A stretch of DNA of 64,000 bases from Gordonia sp. SL306 (lineage in GTDB: Bacteria > Actinomycetota > Actinomycetes > Mycobacteriales > Mycobacteriaceae). A model generated the notes under the pieces. The model was not told the origin of the DNA. It worked only from the letters and a program-made list of their open reading frames with translations, and searched no databases. Location: assembly GCF_026625785.1 (NCBI RefSeq), contig NZ_CP113063.1:1674001-1738000 (forward strand), given 5' to 3'. Position numbers and translations under genes: made by a program. Shown here piece by piece: positions 17,261 through 25,879 of this stretch (positions within the stretch are counted from its first letter, which is position 1; each line of letters begins with the position of its first letter).

Positions 17261-18751
17261 ATGACCAGTACTCCCTCCGGCGATTCGCCGGGTACGCACG
17301 TGGACCCCGAATTGACCGGCGACGACCACTCCGCCGCCGCGATCGTCGTCGTGTCGATCCTCTGTTTCGGCGGTCTGGTCGCCTCGCTGATGCAGACCTT
17401 GATCATCCCGATCCAGCCCGAGATACCGCGCCTGCTGAACACCTCGATCTCGAATGCGTCGTGGATCATCACCGCGACCCTGCTCGGTGCGGCAGTCGCC
17501 ATGCCGATCGCGGGCCGTCTCGGCGACATACTCGGCAAGCAGCGGGTCCTGCTGGCGAGTGCCGCCCTGCTGGTGGTGGGATCTCTCGTCTGTGCCCTCA
17601 GTTCGTCGCTCATCCCGATGATCGTCGGACGCACCATCCAGGGACTGGCCATGGGATTCATCCCGCTCGGCATCAGCCTCATGCGCGAGGTGACCCCTCC
17701 GCGCCTGACGTCGATGGCGGTCGCGGCGATGAGCGCCACGATGGGCGTCGGAGGCGCGATCGGCCTGCCACTCTCGGCATGGGTCGCACAGCAATGGGAT
17801 TGGCGTGCACTGTTCTGGGGTTCGGCCGCCCTCGCGGTGGTGATCACCGTCCTGGTCGCGGTCGCCGTGCCACACGTCGACGACAGCAACGGAGGTCATT
17901 TCGACATCGTCGGCGCCATCGGACTCGCCCTCGGCCTGTCCGGTGTGTTGATCGGCGTCTCCAAGGGCAACGACTGGGGATGGGATTCGGGGACCACGCT
18001 CGGCCTCATGTTCGGCGGTCTGGCGATCCTGCTGATCTGGGGTGTCTTCGAGGTCCGCCACACCGATCCACTCGTGGACCTGCGCACCACCGCTCGGCCC
18101 GCCGTCCTGTTCACCAACCTGGCGGGGATCGCGATCGGTTTCGGCATGATGGCCCAGGCGATCGTCATGCCGCAGCTGTTGGAGATGCCATCGGCGGTCG
18201 GCGGCCTGGGACAGACCTTGCTCGCCGCAGGCCTGTGGATGGCTCCCGGCGGCTTGATGATGCTCGTCTTCGCCCCGGTTTCTGGCACGTTGATCAACAA
18301 GATCGGCGCCAAGCCGACGATGGCCATCGGGGCCGGCGTGCTCGGCCTGGGCTACCTCGGCGCCTTCCTGCTGATGAACGCGCCATGGCAGCTCGCGCTG
18401 GCCTCACTGATCTGTTCGGCCGGCGTGGGTATCGGCTACGCCGCCATGCCGACCCTGATCATGAGTTCGGTGCCGATGCACGAGGCCGGCGCCGCCGTCG
18501 GCCTCAACGGCCTGATGCGTTCGATCGGCACGACCACCGCTTCGGCGGTGATGGCCCTGGTCCTGACCAGTTCGACGATCACCTTCGGGCCGGCCGAAGT
18601 GCCCAGCCATTCCGCGTTCCGGTGGTGTTTCCTGATCGGCGCGGTCGCAGCCTTCCTCGGGGTGGCCATCACCCTGCTGATCCCGGTCGTGCGCAACAAG
18701 ACCGCCGCCGCGGAGGTCTCCGCCGACGCCGAGCCGGTTCCGACCGCCTGA
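17261..18751 (+). CDS. MFS multidrug-type transporter (DHA2-like)
   Basis: A 496-aa drug:proton antiporter-type major facilitator with 13-14 hydrophobic segments. The loop motif GRLGDILGKQRVLL, the antiporter-type GISLMREV stretch and GVGIGYAAMPTLIM are visible. ATG 17261 follows a strong CGAGGAGG; the reading frame is open further upstream but without support. It is very similar by eye to the first ~470 residues of the exporter at 58795-61176 but lacks that protein's C-terminal extension. It probably exports a lipophilic compound sensed by the divergent MarR protein. Confidence 0.92.
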   Translation: MTSTPSGDSPGTHVDPELTGDDHSAAAIVVVSILCFGGLVASLMQTLIIPIQPEIPRLLNTSISNASWIITATLLGAAVAMPIAGRLGDILGKQRVLLASAALLVVGSLVCALSSSLIPMIVGRTIQGLAMGFIPLGISLMREVTPPRLTSMAVAAMSATMGVGGAIGLPLSAWVAQQWDWRALFWGSAALAVVITVLVAVAVPHVDDSNGGHFDIVGAIGLALGLSGVLIGVSKGNDWGWDSGTTLGLMFGGLAILLIWGVFEVRHTDPLVDLRTTARPAVLFTNLAGIAIGFGMMAQAIVMPQLLEMPSAVGGLGQTLLAAGLWMAPGGLMMLVFAPVSGTLINKIGAKPTMAIGAGVLGLGYLGAFLLMNAPWQLALASLICSAGVGIGYAAMPTLIMSSVPMHEAGAAVGLNGLMRSIGTTTASAVMALVLTSSTITFGPAEVPSHSAFRWCFLIGAVAAFLGVAITLLIPVVRNKTAAAEVSADAEPVPTA

Positions 18752-18770
18752 ACAGGCGGGCGTCCGGCTG

Positions 18771-19229
18771 TTAGGGCACGTCTTCGCCTGCCATCTCCTC
18801 GAGACCCCGCAGGGCCGGTAGGGCGGCGGCCAGCGCTGAGCGCTGGTCGGTCGGCAGGCTCTCGATGTACTCGCCGATCCGATCGGTCACCTGCCGTCGG
18901 CGCTCCACGATGTAATCCAGTCCGACCTCGGTGAGCTCGATGAGACTGGCACGGCCATCGGCCGGATCGTCGCGTCGCGCGACGAGTCCCGACTTCTCCA
19001 GCGATGCGATCAACGAGGTCATTGACGGCTGGGTGACGCCCTGGGTGCCCGCGAGGGCGGTGATACGTTGCGGTCCGCGCTGGCGTAGGGCGGTCAACGT
19101 GGCTGCCGCGGTCATGCTCATGTCGCGGGGGCGCTGGCGCACGAAGTCGGCCATCAATGCATAAAGCGCGTCGGCCGTCTCGTCGACGTTGCCGTTCGAA
19201 TCGGCTGAGGATACGAACGTGGCGGACAT
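18771..19229 (-). CDS. MarR family transcriptional regulator
   Basis: A 152-aa winged-helix regulator (ATG 19229; a longer frame to 19322 begins upstream of the promoter palindrome). RITALAGTQGVTQPSMTSLIASLEKSGLVARRDDPADGR, about residues 50-88, is the HTH and wing with the family's DxRxxxI/L pattern. It lies directly downstream of ectD on the same strand, but a hairpin separates them. A link to osmotic control is possible but not shown by the sequence. Confidence 0.87.
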   Translation of the reverse strand: MSATFVSSADSNGNVDETADALYALMADFVRQRPRDMSMTAAATLTALRQRGPQRITALAGTQGVTQPSMTSLIASLEKSGLVARRDDPADGRASLIELTEVGLDYIVERRRQVTDRIGEYIESLPTDQRSALAAALPALRGLEEMAGEDVP

Positions 19230-19263
19230 GTGACCCACTTTATTCGACCTGCAACGATGCTGC

Positions 19264-19276
19264 ATAGGTTTCCTAT
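19264..19276. promoter_or_regulatory. Inverted repeat upstream of MarR gene
   Basis: ATAGG-TTT-CCTAT lies 35 bp before the regulator's start, overlapping an A/T-rich stretch (CTATATAG on the minus strand) that could be its -10. This is a candidate autoregulatory operator. Confidence 0.45.
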
Positions 19277-19291
19277 ATAGCGCCGCTAAAG

Positions 19292-19333
19292 GTGGTCGAG
19301 GGGTGGTTGCGGAGACAATCACCCCTCGACCAC
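19292..19333. terminator. Hairpin terminator after ectD
   Basis: Perfect 14-bp arms (GTGGTCGAGGGGTG / CACCCCTCGACCAC) with a 14-nt loop, beginning 10 bp past the ectD stop on the minus strand. No U-tract. Confidence 0.65.
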
Positions 19334-19343
19334 GTCGGTCAGA

Positions 19344-20234
19344 TCACCTGTGCGCCAGATGGTCCGGTCGCGGTTGCGGCGCGCCGAACGGCTCCTGTAG
19401 AGCATTCGACTTCGCGTTGAAGACCACGAAGAGGTTGCTCCGCGGGTAGGGCGTGATGTTGCCCGACGACGCGTGCATGCAGTTGGAGTCGAAATAGAGC
19501 GCCGAGCCGGCGGGCCCGGTGATCGTGTCGATGCCGAACTCGTCGGTCAGCTCGGTGACGTCGCCCTCCTCCGGAGTGCCGAACGGCGGGCGGTAGGACA
19601 CCAGCGACTCCTCGTGGTATCCGTCCGGCGTCTCGCCCACACAGCTGACGAATCTCTTGTGCGATCCCGGTACGATCATCAGCGCTCCGTTATAGGAGTG
19701 GTTGGGCGTCAACGCAATCGACACGCTGAGCGCACGCGGGGCGGGCATCCCGTCCTCGGCATGCCACGTCTCGAAGTCGGAGTGCCAATAGAACGGCCCA
19801 CCTGCAAAACCGGGCTTGAGATTGACTCGACTCTGATGGATGTACACATCGTCGCCGAGGATTTGCCTTGCGACACCGACGATCTCGTCACGCGCACAGA
19901 TCTCGGCGACCACGTCGCTGAGCTGATGCACCGCGAACAGTGACCGCACATCGCCACTCGACGGCTCGCGGATCACCCGATCGTCCTCCCCGAGACGATC
20001 GGTGACCGTATCCACATCGTCGAGACAACGCCGGATGTCGTCCCCACTGATCACCGATGACGCGGTGTGGTAGCCGCGCTCGTCGTATCGACGGAGTTCC
20101 GGGCGAGACATCGGACCCGGGGTGTTCATGCCTGCCCAGACCACCGGGTGAGGTCGAGGCTCGATCTGGCTGTGCTCCGACAGACGCGTGCGATACACAT
20201 CGACGACGGAGCGAGTTGCTGTTTGAGTTACCAC
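19344..20234 (-). CDS. ectD: Ectoine 5-hydroxylase
   Basis: A 296-aa Fe(II)/2-oxoglutarate-dependent dioxygenase converting ectoine to 5-hydroxyectoine, a compatible solute, in the cytoplasm. The family hallmark [17 protein letters not shown] gives the iron ligands His151 and Asp153; His254 in CMHASSGN is the third. Length and the N-terminal DVYRTR...PRPHPVVW pattern fit EctD. The start is GTG. ectABC are not in the window, so the substrate must come from a distant operon or from uptake. Next to a MarR gene and near a betaine-type ABC transporter. Confidence 0.92.
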   Translation of the reverse strand: MVTQTATRSVVDVYRTRLSEHSQIEPRPHPVVWAGMNTPGPMSRPELRRYDERGYHTASSVISGDDIRRCLDDVDTVTDRLGEDDRVIREPSSGDVRSLFAVHQLSDVVAEICARDEIVGVARQILGDDVYIHQSRVNLKPGFAGGPFYWHSDFETWHAEDGMPAPRALSVSIALTPNHSYNGALMIVPGSHKRFVSCVGETPDGYHEESLVSYRPPFGTPEEGDVTELTDEFGIDTITGPAGSALYFDSNCMHASSGNITPYPRSNLFVVFNAKSNALQEPFGAPQPRPDHLAHR

Positions 20235-20404
20235 GATCTACGTTGATCCTTTCCCTCAATTGGCATCTATGGCCGGATGTTGACTTGTCATACGCCCGCG
20301 AAATGGGCGCCCACCTGAGGATTACCCGGATCGGACAGGCTAAGCAAACCCGCTGCGTATCGTGGCGCTCGCGACCACCACAGATATGCGAGCAGACTGA
20401 CGAC

Positions 20405-21040
20405 ATGCGATTCGTGCCGTCGACCGCCACACCTCGGATACTTCTCGCGCTCATCGTGGGCATACTGTGCGCGGCCGCCGTCGGGTTGGTCACCACCGAT
20501 GCGGGGTCGGCGATCCTCGTCGCCATCGCGGTCACCGGTGCGGTGTTCGTCGTGCTCGGATGGGCGGCGCTGTGGCCGATGGACGGGGAGCAGACCCGAC
20601 AGCACGCGGGTCGCGAGGACTACCGGCCGGCCATCGACGAACTCATCGTTGTCGTTGCGACCTTGTCGGCACTCGGCGGGATCGTCGGCCTGTTGATCGA
20701 GGGGGGCTCCCACGCCGACTGGTTCCCGGCCACGGTCGCGCTGGCGGGAGTGTTCCTGTCGTGGGGAAGCCTGCACCTCATGTACGCCACGCGGTACGCG
20801 TTCCTCTACTACGCGGGTGAACCCGGTGGCATCGACTTCAATTCAGACGCACCTCCGGAGTTCCGCGACTTCTTCTATTTCAGCTACAACCTGGGCATGA
20901 CGTACCAGGTGTCGGACACCGACGTCTCCGACTCCGGAATCCGGGCGGTCGCGCTGCGCCACTGCATGCTCTCGTATGTATTCGGCGCCGTGATCCTCGC
21001 GACGACGATCAACCTCGTCGCCGGGATAGTCGTCACATGA
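20405..21040 (+). CDS. DUF1345 family membrane protein
   Basis: A 211-aa integral membrane protein with about five hydrophobic helices; the [21 protein letters not shown] segment before the last helices is the recognisable DUF1345 pattern. Function unknown. It lies between ectD (divergent) and the betaine-type transporter (convergent), so a role in osmotic adaptation is possible from context only. About 170 bp separate it from ectD. Confidence 0.8.
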   Translation: MRFVPSTATPRILLALIVGILCAAAVGLVTTDAGSAILVAIAVTGAVFVVLGWAALWPMDGEQTRQHAGREDYRPAIDELIVVVATLSALGGIVGLLIEGGSHADWFPATVALAGVFLSWGSLHLMYATRYAFLYYAGEPGGIDFNSDAPPEFRDFFYFSYNLGMTYQVSDTDVSDSGIRAVALRHCMLSYVFGAVILATTINLVAGIVVT

Positions 21041-21042
21041 CT

Positions 21043-21088
21043 GCGCGGCACCGGCTTTCGGTCTCGAGGACCTCGGCCGGTGCCGCGC
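21043..21088. terminator. Bidirectional hairpin terminator
   Basis: Perfect 13-bp arms (GCGCGGCACCGGC / GCCGGTGCCGCGC) separated by 20 nt, between the convergent DUF1345 and substrate-binding-protein genes. Confidence 0.6.
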
Positions 21089-21119
21089 GTGTCGTTGTCG
21101 AACTGTCGACTGGGGGCTG

Positions 21120-22121
21120 TTACTTGAGCGCCCCGGTCTGCAACTGGTTCGCGAAGTCCGGGTGCGTGGTCAGCCACTCGTTCACCGCGGCGTCAGGATT
21201 GTTGCCCTGGTACTTCTGCGTCATCAGGTCCTCGAGATCGGAGAGTTCCTGGTCGGGGACGATGAGGTTCTTGAACAGCTGGGCAGCCTTCGGATTGGAC
21301 TCACCGAAGCCCTTGGTGGCGAAGTTCCAGATGCCTTCCTTGCCGCCCATCGCTCCCTTCGGATCGTCCAGGTCCCGAATGTCGAACGCCGAGTAGGCCC
21401 AATGCGGCTTCCACAGGGTGACCGCGACGTTGGTCTTCTCGGCCTCGGCCTTCTTGATCGACGCGAGCATCGCGGCGGTCGACGAGGTCGTGAAGGTCAT
21501 GTTCTGCAGGCCGTAGGCGGGGATCATGTCGTCCTTGACGACACCGGTCTCACCGGCCCCGGGCTCGATCCCGACCAAGGTGTTGTTGTAGTCGCCACCC
21601 ATCGACTTCAGATCTTCGATGGACTTCGCCGGTGACGAACTGTTCACCGCGATGGTCAGTTTCGCATTGTCGTACCAGCAGCCGAGCGGCTCCATCTGGT
21701 CGCCGTACTGCTCGATGTAGGTCTTGTGGGTCGTCGGCAACCACACGTCGGTGATGACGTCGACGTCGCCCTTGGTGGTCGCGGTGAAGGCCGCCGCGGC
21801 GTCGAGGGTCTTGACGTTCGCGGTGTAGCCGTTCTTCGTGAGGATGTTCTTCATCAGGTAGGCCGTCGCGGTCGACTCATCCCACCCGCTGAATGCACCG
21901 ATGGTGATGTTCTTGTCGCCACTACCCGCGGAGGCACTCGTGGCATCCGCGACGCCGTCGGTGAGCGAGCAGTTCGCGTATTTGCTCGCCGCACCCGAGG
22001 CGCTGGCCTCGGTCCCGCCGCCGCCCGCCGAATCGGAGTTGGAGTTCGACGCCCCGCAACCGCTGAGCGCCAACGCGCCGACCGTGACGGCCGCCGCGAA
22101 AATCCCTAGCTTTCTCTTCAT
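21120..22121 (-). CDS. Glycine betaine/proline-type ABC transporter substrate-binding lipoprotein
   Basis: A 333-aa OpuAC/ProX-type periplasmic binding lipoprotein. A signal peptide ends in the lipobox LSGC with Cys22 as the lipid anchor, followed by a Ser/Gly/Ala-rich linker. Aromatic residues suited to a quaternary-ammonium cage are present (FSGWDES, DVWLP, LWKPHWAYSAFD). ATG 22121 is preceded by TAGGAACGAG; the frame extends further without support. It is the last gene of a three-gene operon with permease and ATPase. It probably captures betaine, proline betaine, choline or ectoine. Confidence 0.9.
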   Translation of the reverse strand: MKRKLGIFAAAVTVGALALSGCGASNSNSDSAGGGGTEASASGAASKYANCSLTDGVADATSASAGSGDKNITIGAFSGWDESTATAYLMKNILTKNGYTANVKTLDAAAAFTATTKGDVDVITDVWLPTTHKTYIEQYGDQMEPLGCWYDNAKLTIAVNSSSPAKSIEDLKSMGGDYNNTLVGIEPGAGETGVVKDDMIPAYGLQNMTFTTSSTAAMLASIKKAEAEKTNVAVTLWKPHWAYSAFDIRDLDDPKGAMGGKEGIWNFATKGFGESNPKAAQLFKNLIVPDQELSDLEDLMTQKYQGNNPDAAVNEWLTTHPDFANQLQTGALK

Positions 22122-22209
22122 CTCGTTCCTACCCTCTTTCACTCCTGCAATGGGTCGTGTGACCCACCGGACGTAACGTGTGGCCTGCGGCGCGGCCGGA
22201 TCGATGCGA

Positions 22210-23070
22210 CTAGGCGTTCGCCACCCGGCCACGGCCACCGATCGCCGAACTGATCCGATCCATGTAGACGGCGATGATCACCACCGACAGACCGGCTTCG
22301 ACTCCCAGCGCCAGGTTCAGGGTCTGCAGGGACTCGTTGACCTGCCCGCCCAATCCGCCTGCACCCGCGAATCCGGCGATCACCACCATCGACAGTGCGA
22401 GCATGATGACCTGGTTGACGCCGGCCATGATCGTGGGCATCGCCAGCGGGATCTGGATCTGGCGCAGGATCCGCGCGGGGCTCGACCCGAATGCCTGTCC
22501 CGCTTCGACCACTTCCGGATCCACTTGCCGGATCGCGAGTTCGGTGAGGCGGATGCCCGGCGGCATCGCGAAGATGATGGTCGCGACGACGCCCGGCGTG
22601 GGGCCGATACCGAAGATGATGATCACCGGGACCAGGTAGACGAGGCCCGGAAGGGTCTGCATCAGGTCGAGGATCGGCCGGACGACGGCCGACACCGCCC
22701 GGTTGCGGGCCGCAAGAATGCCGATCGGGATCGCGATCACGAGCGCGATGATCACCGCCACGAGGACCAGGGCGATCGTGCTCATCGCGTTCAGCCACTG
22801 ATCGAAGGCGCGGATGAAATAGAAGCCGATGACCGTGAAGACCGCTAGTGGCCACCCTTTTCGGAGGCCACCGGCGAGCAGGGCGAGGACGGCGAGAATC
22901 ACGATCATGACGTAGTAAGGCGGGCTGGACAGCACGTTGTACAACGCGTCGTAGAACCCGTCGATCACGGTCTTGATCGCGTCGAACAGCCAGGAGGCGT
23001 GTTCGGTGAACCAGTCGAAGGCGGACTCGACGGCGTCCCCGAGATGGATACGCGGGTTGGCGAAGCTCAC
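22210..23070 (-). CDS. Glycine betaine/proline-type ABC transporter permease
   Basis: A 286-aa OpuAB/ProW-type membrane subunit with an amphipathic N-terminus and about six to seven transmembrane helices. The cytoplasmic coupling (EAA-like) loop EAGQAFGSSPARILRQIQIPLAMPTIMAGVNQ sits at about residues 190-222, and FAGAGGLG follows. The ATG overlaps the ATPase stop by 4 bp, which shows operon structure. Osmotic-stress uptake is the usual role. Confidence 0.9.
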   Translation of the reverse strand: MSFANPRIHLGDAVESAFDWFTEHASWLFDAIKTVIDGFYDALYNVLSSPPYYVMIVILAVLALLAGGLRKGWPLAVFTVIGFYFIRAFDQWLNAMSTIALVLVAVIIALVIAIPIGILAARNRAVSAVVRPILDLMQTLPGLVYLVPVIIIFGIGPTPGVVATIIFAMPPGIRLTELAIRQVDPEVVEAGQAFGSSPARILRQIQIPLAMPTIMAGVNQVIMLALSMVVIAGFAGAGGLGGQVNESLQTLNLALGVEAGLSVVIIAVYMDRISSAIGGRGRVANA

Positions 23071-24380
23071 GATGCGTCACCACCTTCGAGATCGGTGGGG
23101 GGCGGTTCGACGACGTTGTCCACGTCGGCATGCTCGGACGAACCCGGCGCGGTGTCCCTGGGCGCCATCGAGGCGAGCAGCCCGACCCGCGGCACGACGC
23201 CGCGCAGCCGCCCGTCGTCATCGGTGACCACCAACGGCACCGGCGACTCACTCGACGGCGCAAACAGTTCGGCCACCGGCGTCGACCCGGTGACCGAGAC
23301 GAGCGCGTCCTTTCGCAGCAAAGGCGTCAGTTCTTTCTGGTCGGATTTCACTGCCGCGACCGCATCGTCGTCGGTGACGTAACCGAGCAGTCGCCGGTCA
23401 CGGTCGACGACGAGAACGCCCGAGGTCTGGTGCTGTCGCATCTCGTTGACGGCACCACGCGGTCCGGCGGACAACGTGATCACCGCAGTCGCTGGCTCCA
23501 TGACCGAACTTGCGGTCAACACCCTGGACCGGTCGACCTCGGCGGTGAACTTCGCGACGTAATCGTTGGCCGGGTCGGTCAGAATCTGTTCCGCGGTACC
23601 GATCTGGACGATCCGTCCGGACCTCATGACGGCGATCCGGTCACCCACGTACATCGCCTCGTTGAGGTCGTGGGTGATGAAGATGATCGTCTTGCCGAGG
23701 CTGGACTGGAGTTCGATGAGCTGGTCCTGCATCTCACCGCGGATCAACGGATCGAGCGCGGAGAACGCCTCGTCCATCAGCAGGATGTCCGTTTCCGCTG
23801 CCAGTGCTCGCGCCAGACCGACACGCTGTTGCATGCCGCCCGACAGTTGGCCGGGCAGTCGGTCCCCCCAGCCCTCGAGGCCGACGACGCCGAGCCAGTG
23901 GTCCGCACGTTCGAGCCGCTCGGTCTTGCCGATGCCCTGTTCCTTGAGCGCGTATGCCGCGTTGTCTCGGACCGTCCGGTGCGGGAGAAGAGCGAAATGC
24001 TGGAAAACCATGGAGACGTGGTCACGACGGATGCCCCGCAGGGCTTTGTCGGAGACCTTGGTGATGTCGGTGTCGCCGATGTGGATGTTGCCCGCGGATG
24101 GCTTCCACAGCCCGTTGAGGGTCCGGATCAAGGTCGATTTTCCGGAACCGGACAGCCCCATCACGACGAAGATCTCACCGGACGCGACCTCGAAACTGGC
24201 GTCGATGACCGCTGCGGTGCCCATCTCTTTCAGGTCGTCGGGGTCCGCACCGGCCCGTAACCGCTTGACCACCTCGTTCTCACGTCGACCGAAGATCTTG
24301 TAGACGTGCTCGGCGCGTAGCGCGACGTCGTTGGGATGCGTACCCGGCTGGGCAGCCTCACTCAGGGATGGAGTCGCCAA
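23067..24380 (-). CDS. Glycine betaine/proline-type ABC transporter ATP-binding protein with CBS domains
   Basis: A 437-aa OpuAA/ProV-type ATPase. Walker A GLSGSGKST (75-83), signature LSGGMQQRVGLARAL, Walker B ILLMDEAFSALDP. The C-terminal third holds a tandem CBS pair (VLVVDRDRRLLGYVTDDD and LVVTDDDGRLRGVVP), the part that senses ionic strength in OpuA. The start is uncertain: TTG 24380 after GGAAAGGTGAGGG gives a normal N-terminus, while GTG 24479 gives an odd Arg-rich extension. First gene of the operon. Confidence 0.9.
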   Translation of the reverse strand: MATPSLSEAAQPGTHPNDVALRAEHVYKIFGRRENEVVKRLRAGADPDDLKEMGTAAVIDASFEVASGEIFVVMGLSGSGKSTLIRTLNGLWKPSAGNIHIGDTDITKVSDKALRGIRRDHVSMVFQHFALLPHRTVRDNAAYALKEQGIGKTERLERADHWLGVVGLEGWGDRLPGQLSGGMQQRVGLARALAAETDILLMDEAFSALDPLIRGEMQDQLIELQSSLGKTIIFITHDLNEAMYVGDRIAVMRSGRIVQIGTAEQILTDPANDYVAKFTAEVDRSRVLTASSVMEPATAVITLSAGPRGAVNEMRQHQTSGVLVVDRDRRLLGYVTDDDAVAAVKSDQKELTPLLRKDALVSVTGSTPVAELFAPSSESPVPLVVTDDDGRLRGVVPRVGLLASMAPRDTAPGSSEHADVDNVVEPPPTDLEGGDAS

Positions 24381-24500
24381 ACCCTCACCTTTCCGGGCCT
24401 GGCCGTGTCGCTCGTGGTCCGTTCGGAGCCAGCGCCGGCGATCACATTCCGGATCACGCCGGGGCGCATCCGAGGCCACATTTTGTCGGTCGGTTCGTCT

Positions 24501-24519
24501 GTCACCTTAGTCAGGTGAC
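24501..24519. promoter_or_regulatory. Inverted repeat upstream of betaine transporter operon
   Basis: GTCACCT-N5-AGGTGAC, a perfect repeat with 7-bp arms, lies in the 266-bp region before the ATPase gene. It is a candidate operator for the transporter operon. The rest of that region shows no other clear feature. Confidence 0.5.
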
Positions 24520-24646
24520 GGTTGACGCACATCATTTGCCTGGTGTTGACCGTGTCTTCGGCAACAACGACCACGTTGAAATCGGACAAAGCGCCGACGC
24601 CGCAACGGGTTGACCGTGGCCCCCTGGCGGGTGCCGGATCAGTGGA

Positions 24647-25879
24647 TCAGGCCGCCGCCGACAGCAACACATCGCACGCGCGGGCAACCGCACGATCGGG
24701 CGGCGTCAGCCGGTCGGCCAGGCGCACGGCGTTCTCGGCAACGCACTCGTCGAGCAACAGTGCGAGGTCATCGTCGTCGAGCTTGCGCAACCGCCGGCCG
24801 CCTCCGACCTCCAAGCGGCGGAGTGCGGCGGTCCACATCGGTTGATCAGCACTGAGCCAGCCCACCACCGCGGGGATGCCCGCCCGTGCGACGGCCGCCG
24901 TGGTGCCCGCACCACCGTGATGCACCGCGCCGCGACAGCGCGGCAGCAGCACCTCGTGATCGACCGATCCGGTCACCCGCAGAACGCCGTCGCGCTCCGG
25001 AAGGTCATGTGGCGTATGGGCGATGACCCGCAGGCCCATGGCGGTCAGCGATCCGATGATCCCCTCGATGCGTCCGCGTTCGATCGGCATGCTGCCGAAT
25101 CCGACGTAGACGGGCCGGGCATCGGCTTCGGCCCAGTCGACGGCCCGTGCCGTCACCTCGCCGTCGTCTCCGTTGTATGCCTCGCGAGTGGGCCCGTCCG
25201 GCAGCAGGGTGCCGGTGAACGGCCGGGTGGGACCCCATTCGTCCGGGAGTCCCGGAAACATCAACGCGTCATACGCCTGGATCTCGGGGCCACCCGCCTC
25301 GCGGAGCCGGCGCGGAAGCGGGCCGGTCGCCGGCGCCATACCGAGGCGCCGGCGCAGGTCGCGGTCGCGACCACGCACAGTCCACCAGTTGACCTGGTCA
25401 CCGATCGACCAGAACGCACGCCGGGCCCACCGCGGCGTCGATCCGAGGATCTCGACCGACTGATTGGCGCGGATCGGGCAATAGTGCAGCGGCACGAACG
25501 AGACCTGTGCGCTCTCGGCGACGGTGGCCGCGCGTTCCTGCGCAAGCAATCCGGTCACCAGCACGTCGGCGTCGCCGGCGAGTTCGCCCATGACCTGTTC
25601 CGACGTCTCCGCACCGAACGCCGATATCTCCGCCAGCGCCTTGAGGCGGACCGAGGGATTCTTGCTCTTCAGCCGCTTCTTGACGAGCGGACTCTGCAGG
25701 AGCTCCGAGTTGTCCGGACACAACACTCGGGTCGGCAACCCGGTGCGGCTCACCGCCGGCGCGATGTCCTCGGGCGCCGCCACGGTGACGTCGTGGCCTC
25801 GGTCGGCAAGCGCCTGCGCGACGGCGACACCCGGCTGGACGTCGCCCCGGCTGCCGTGCATGGCAAAGCCGAATCTCAT
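24647..25879 (-). CDS. UGT-type glycosyltransferase (GT1 family)
   Basis: A 410-aa GT-B-fold transferase. The N-terminal FAMHGSRGDVQPGVAVAQAL is typical of the sterol/macrolide glycosyltransferase group, and the C-terminal HHGGAGTTAAVARAGIPAV is the nucleotide-sugar signature. ATG 25879 overlaps the stop of the upstream oxidoreductase by 4 bp, so the two act together. It probably glycosylates a lipophilic aglycone; an isoprenoid is a reasonable guess given its partner. Confidence 0.88.
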   Translation of the reverse strand: MRFGFAMHGSRGDVQPGVAVAQALADRGHDVTVAAPEDIAPAVSRTGLPTRVLCPDNSELLQSPLVKKRLKSKNPSVRLKALAEISAFGAETSEQVMGELAGDADVLVTGLLAQERAATVAESAQVSFVPLHYCPIRANQSVEILGSTPRWARRAFWSIGDQVNWWTVRGRDRDLRRRLGMAPATGPLPRRLREAGGPEIQAYDALMFPGLPDEWGPTRPFTGTLLPDGPTREAYNGDDGEVTARAVDWAEADARPVYVGFGSMPIERGRIEGIIGSLTAMGLRVIAHTPHDLPERDGVLRVTGSVDHEVLLPRCRGAVHHGGAGTTAAVARAGIPAVVGWLSADQPMWTAALRRLEVGGGRRLRKLDDDDLALLLDECVAENAVRLADRLTPPDRAVARACDVLLSAAA

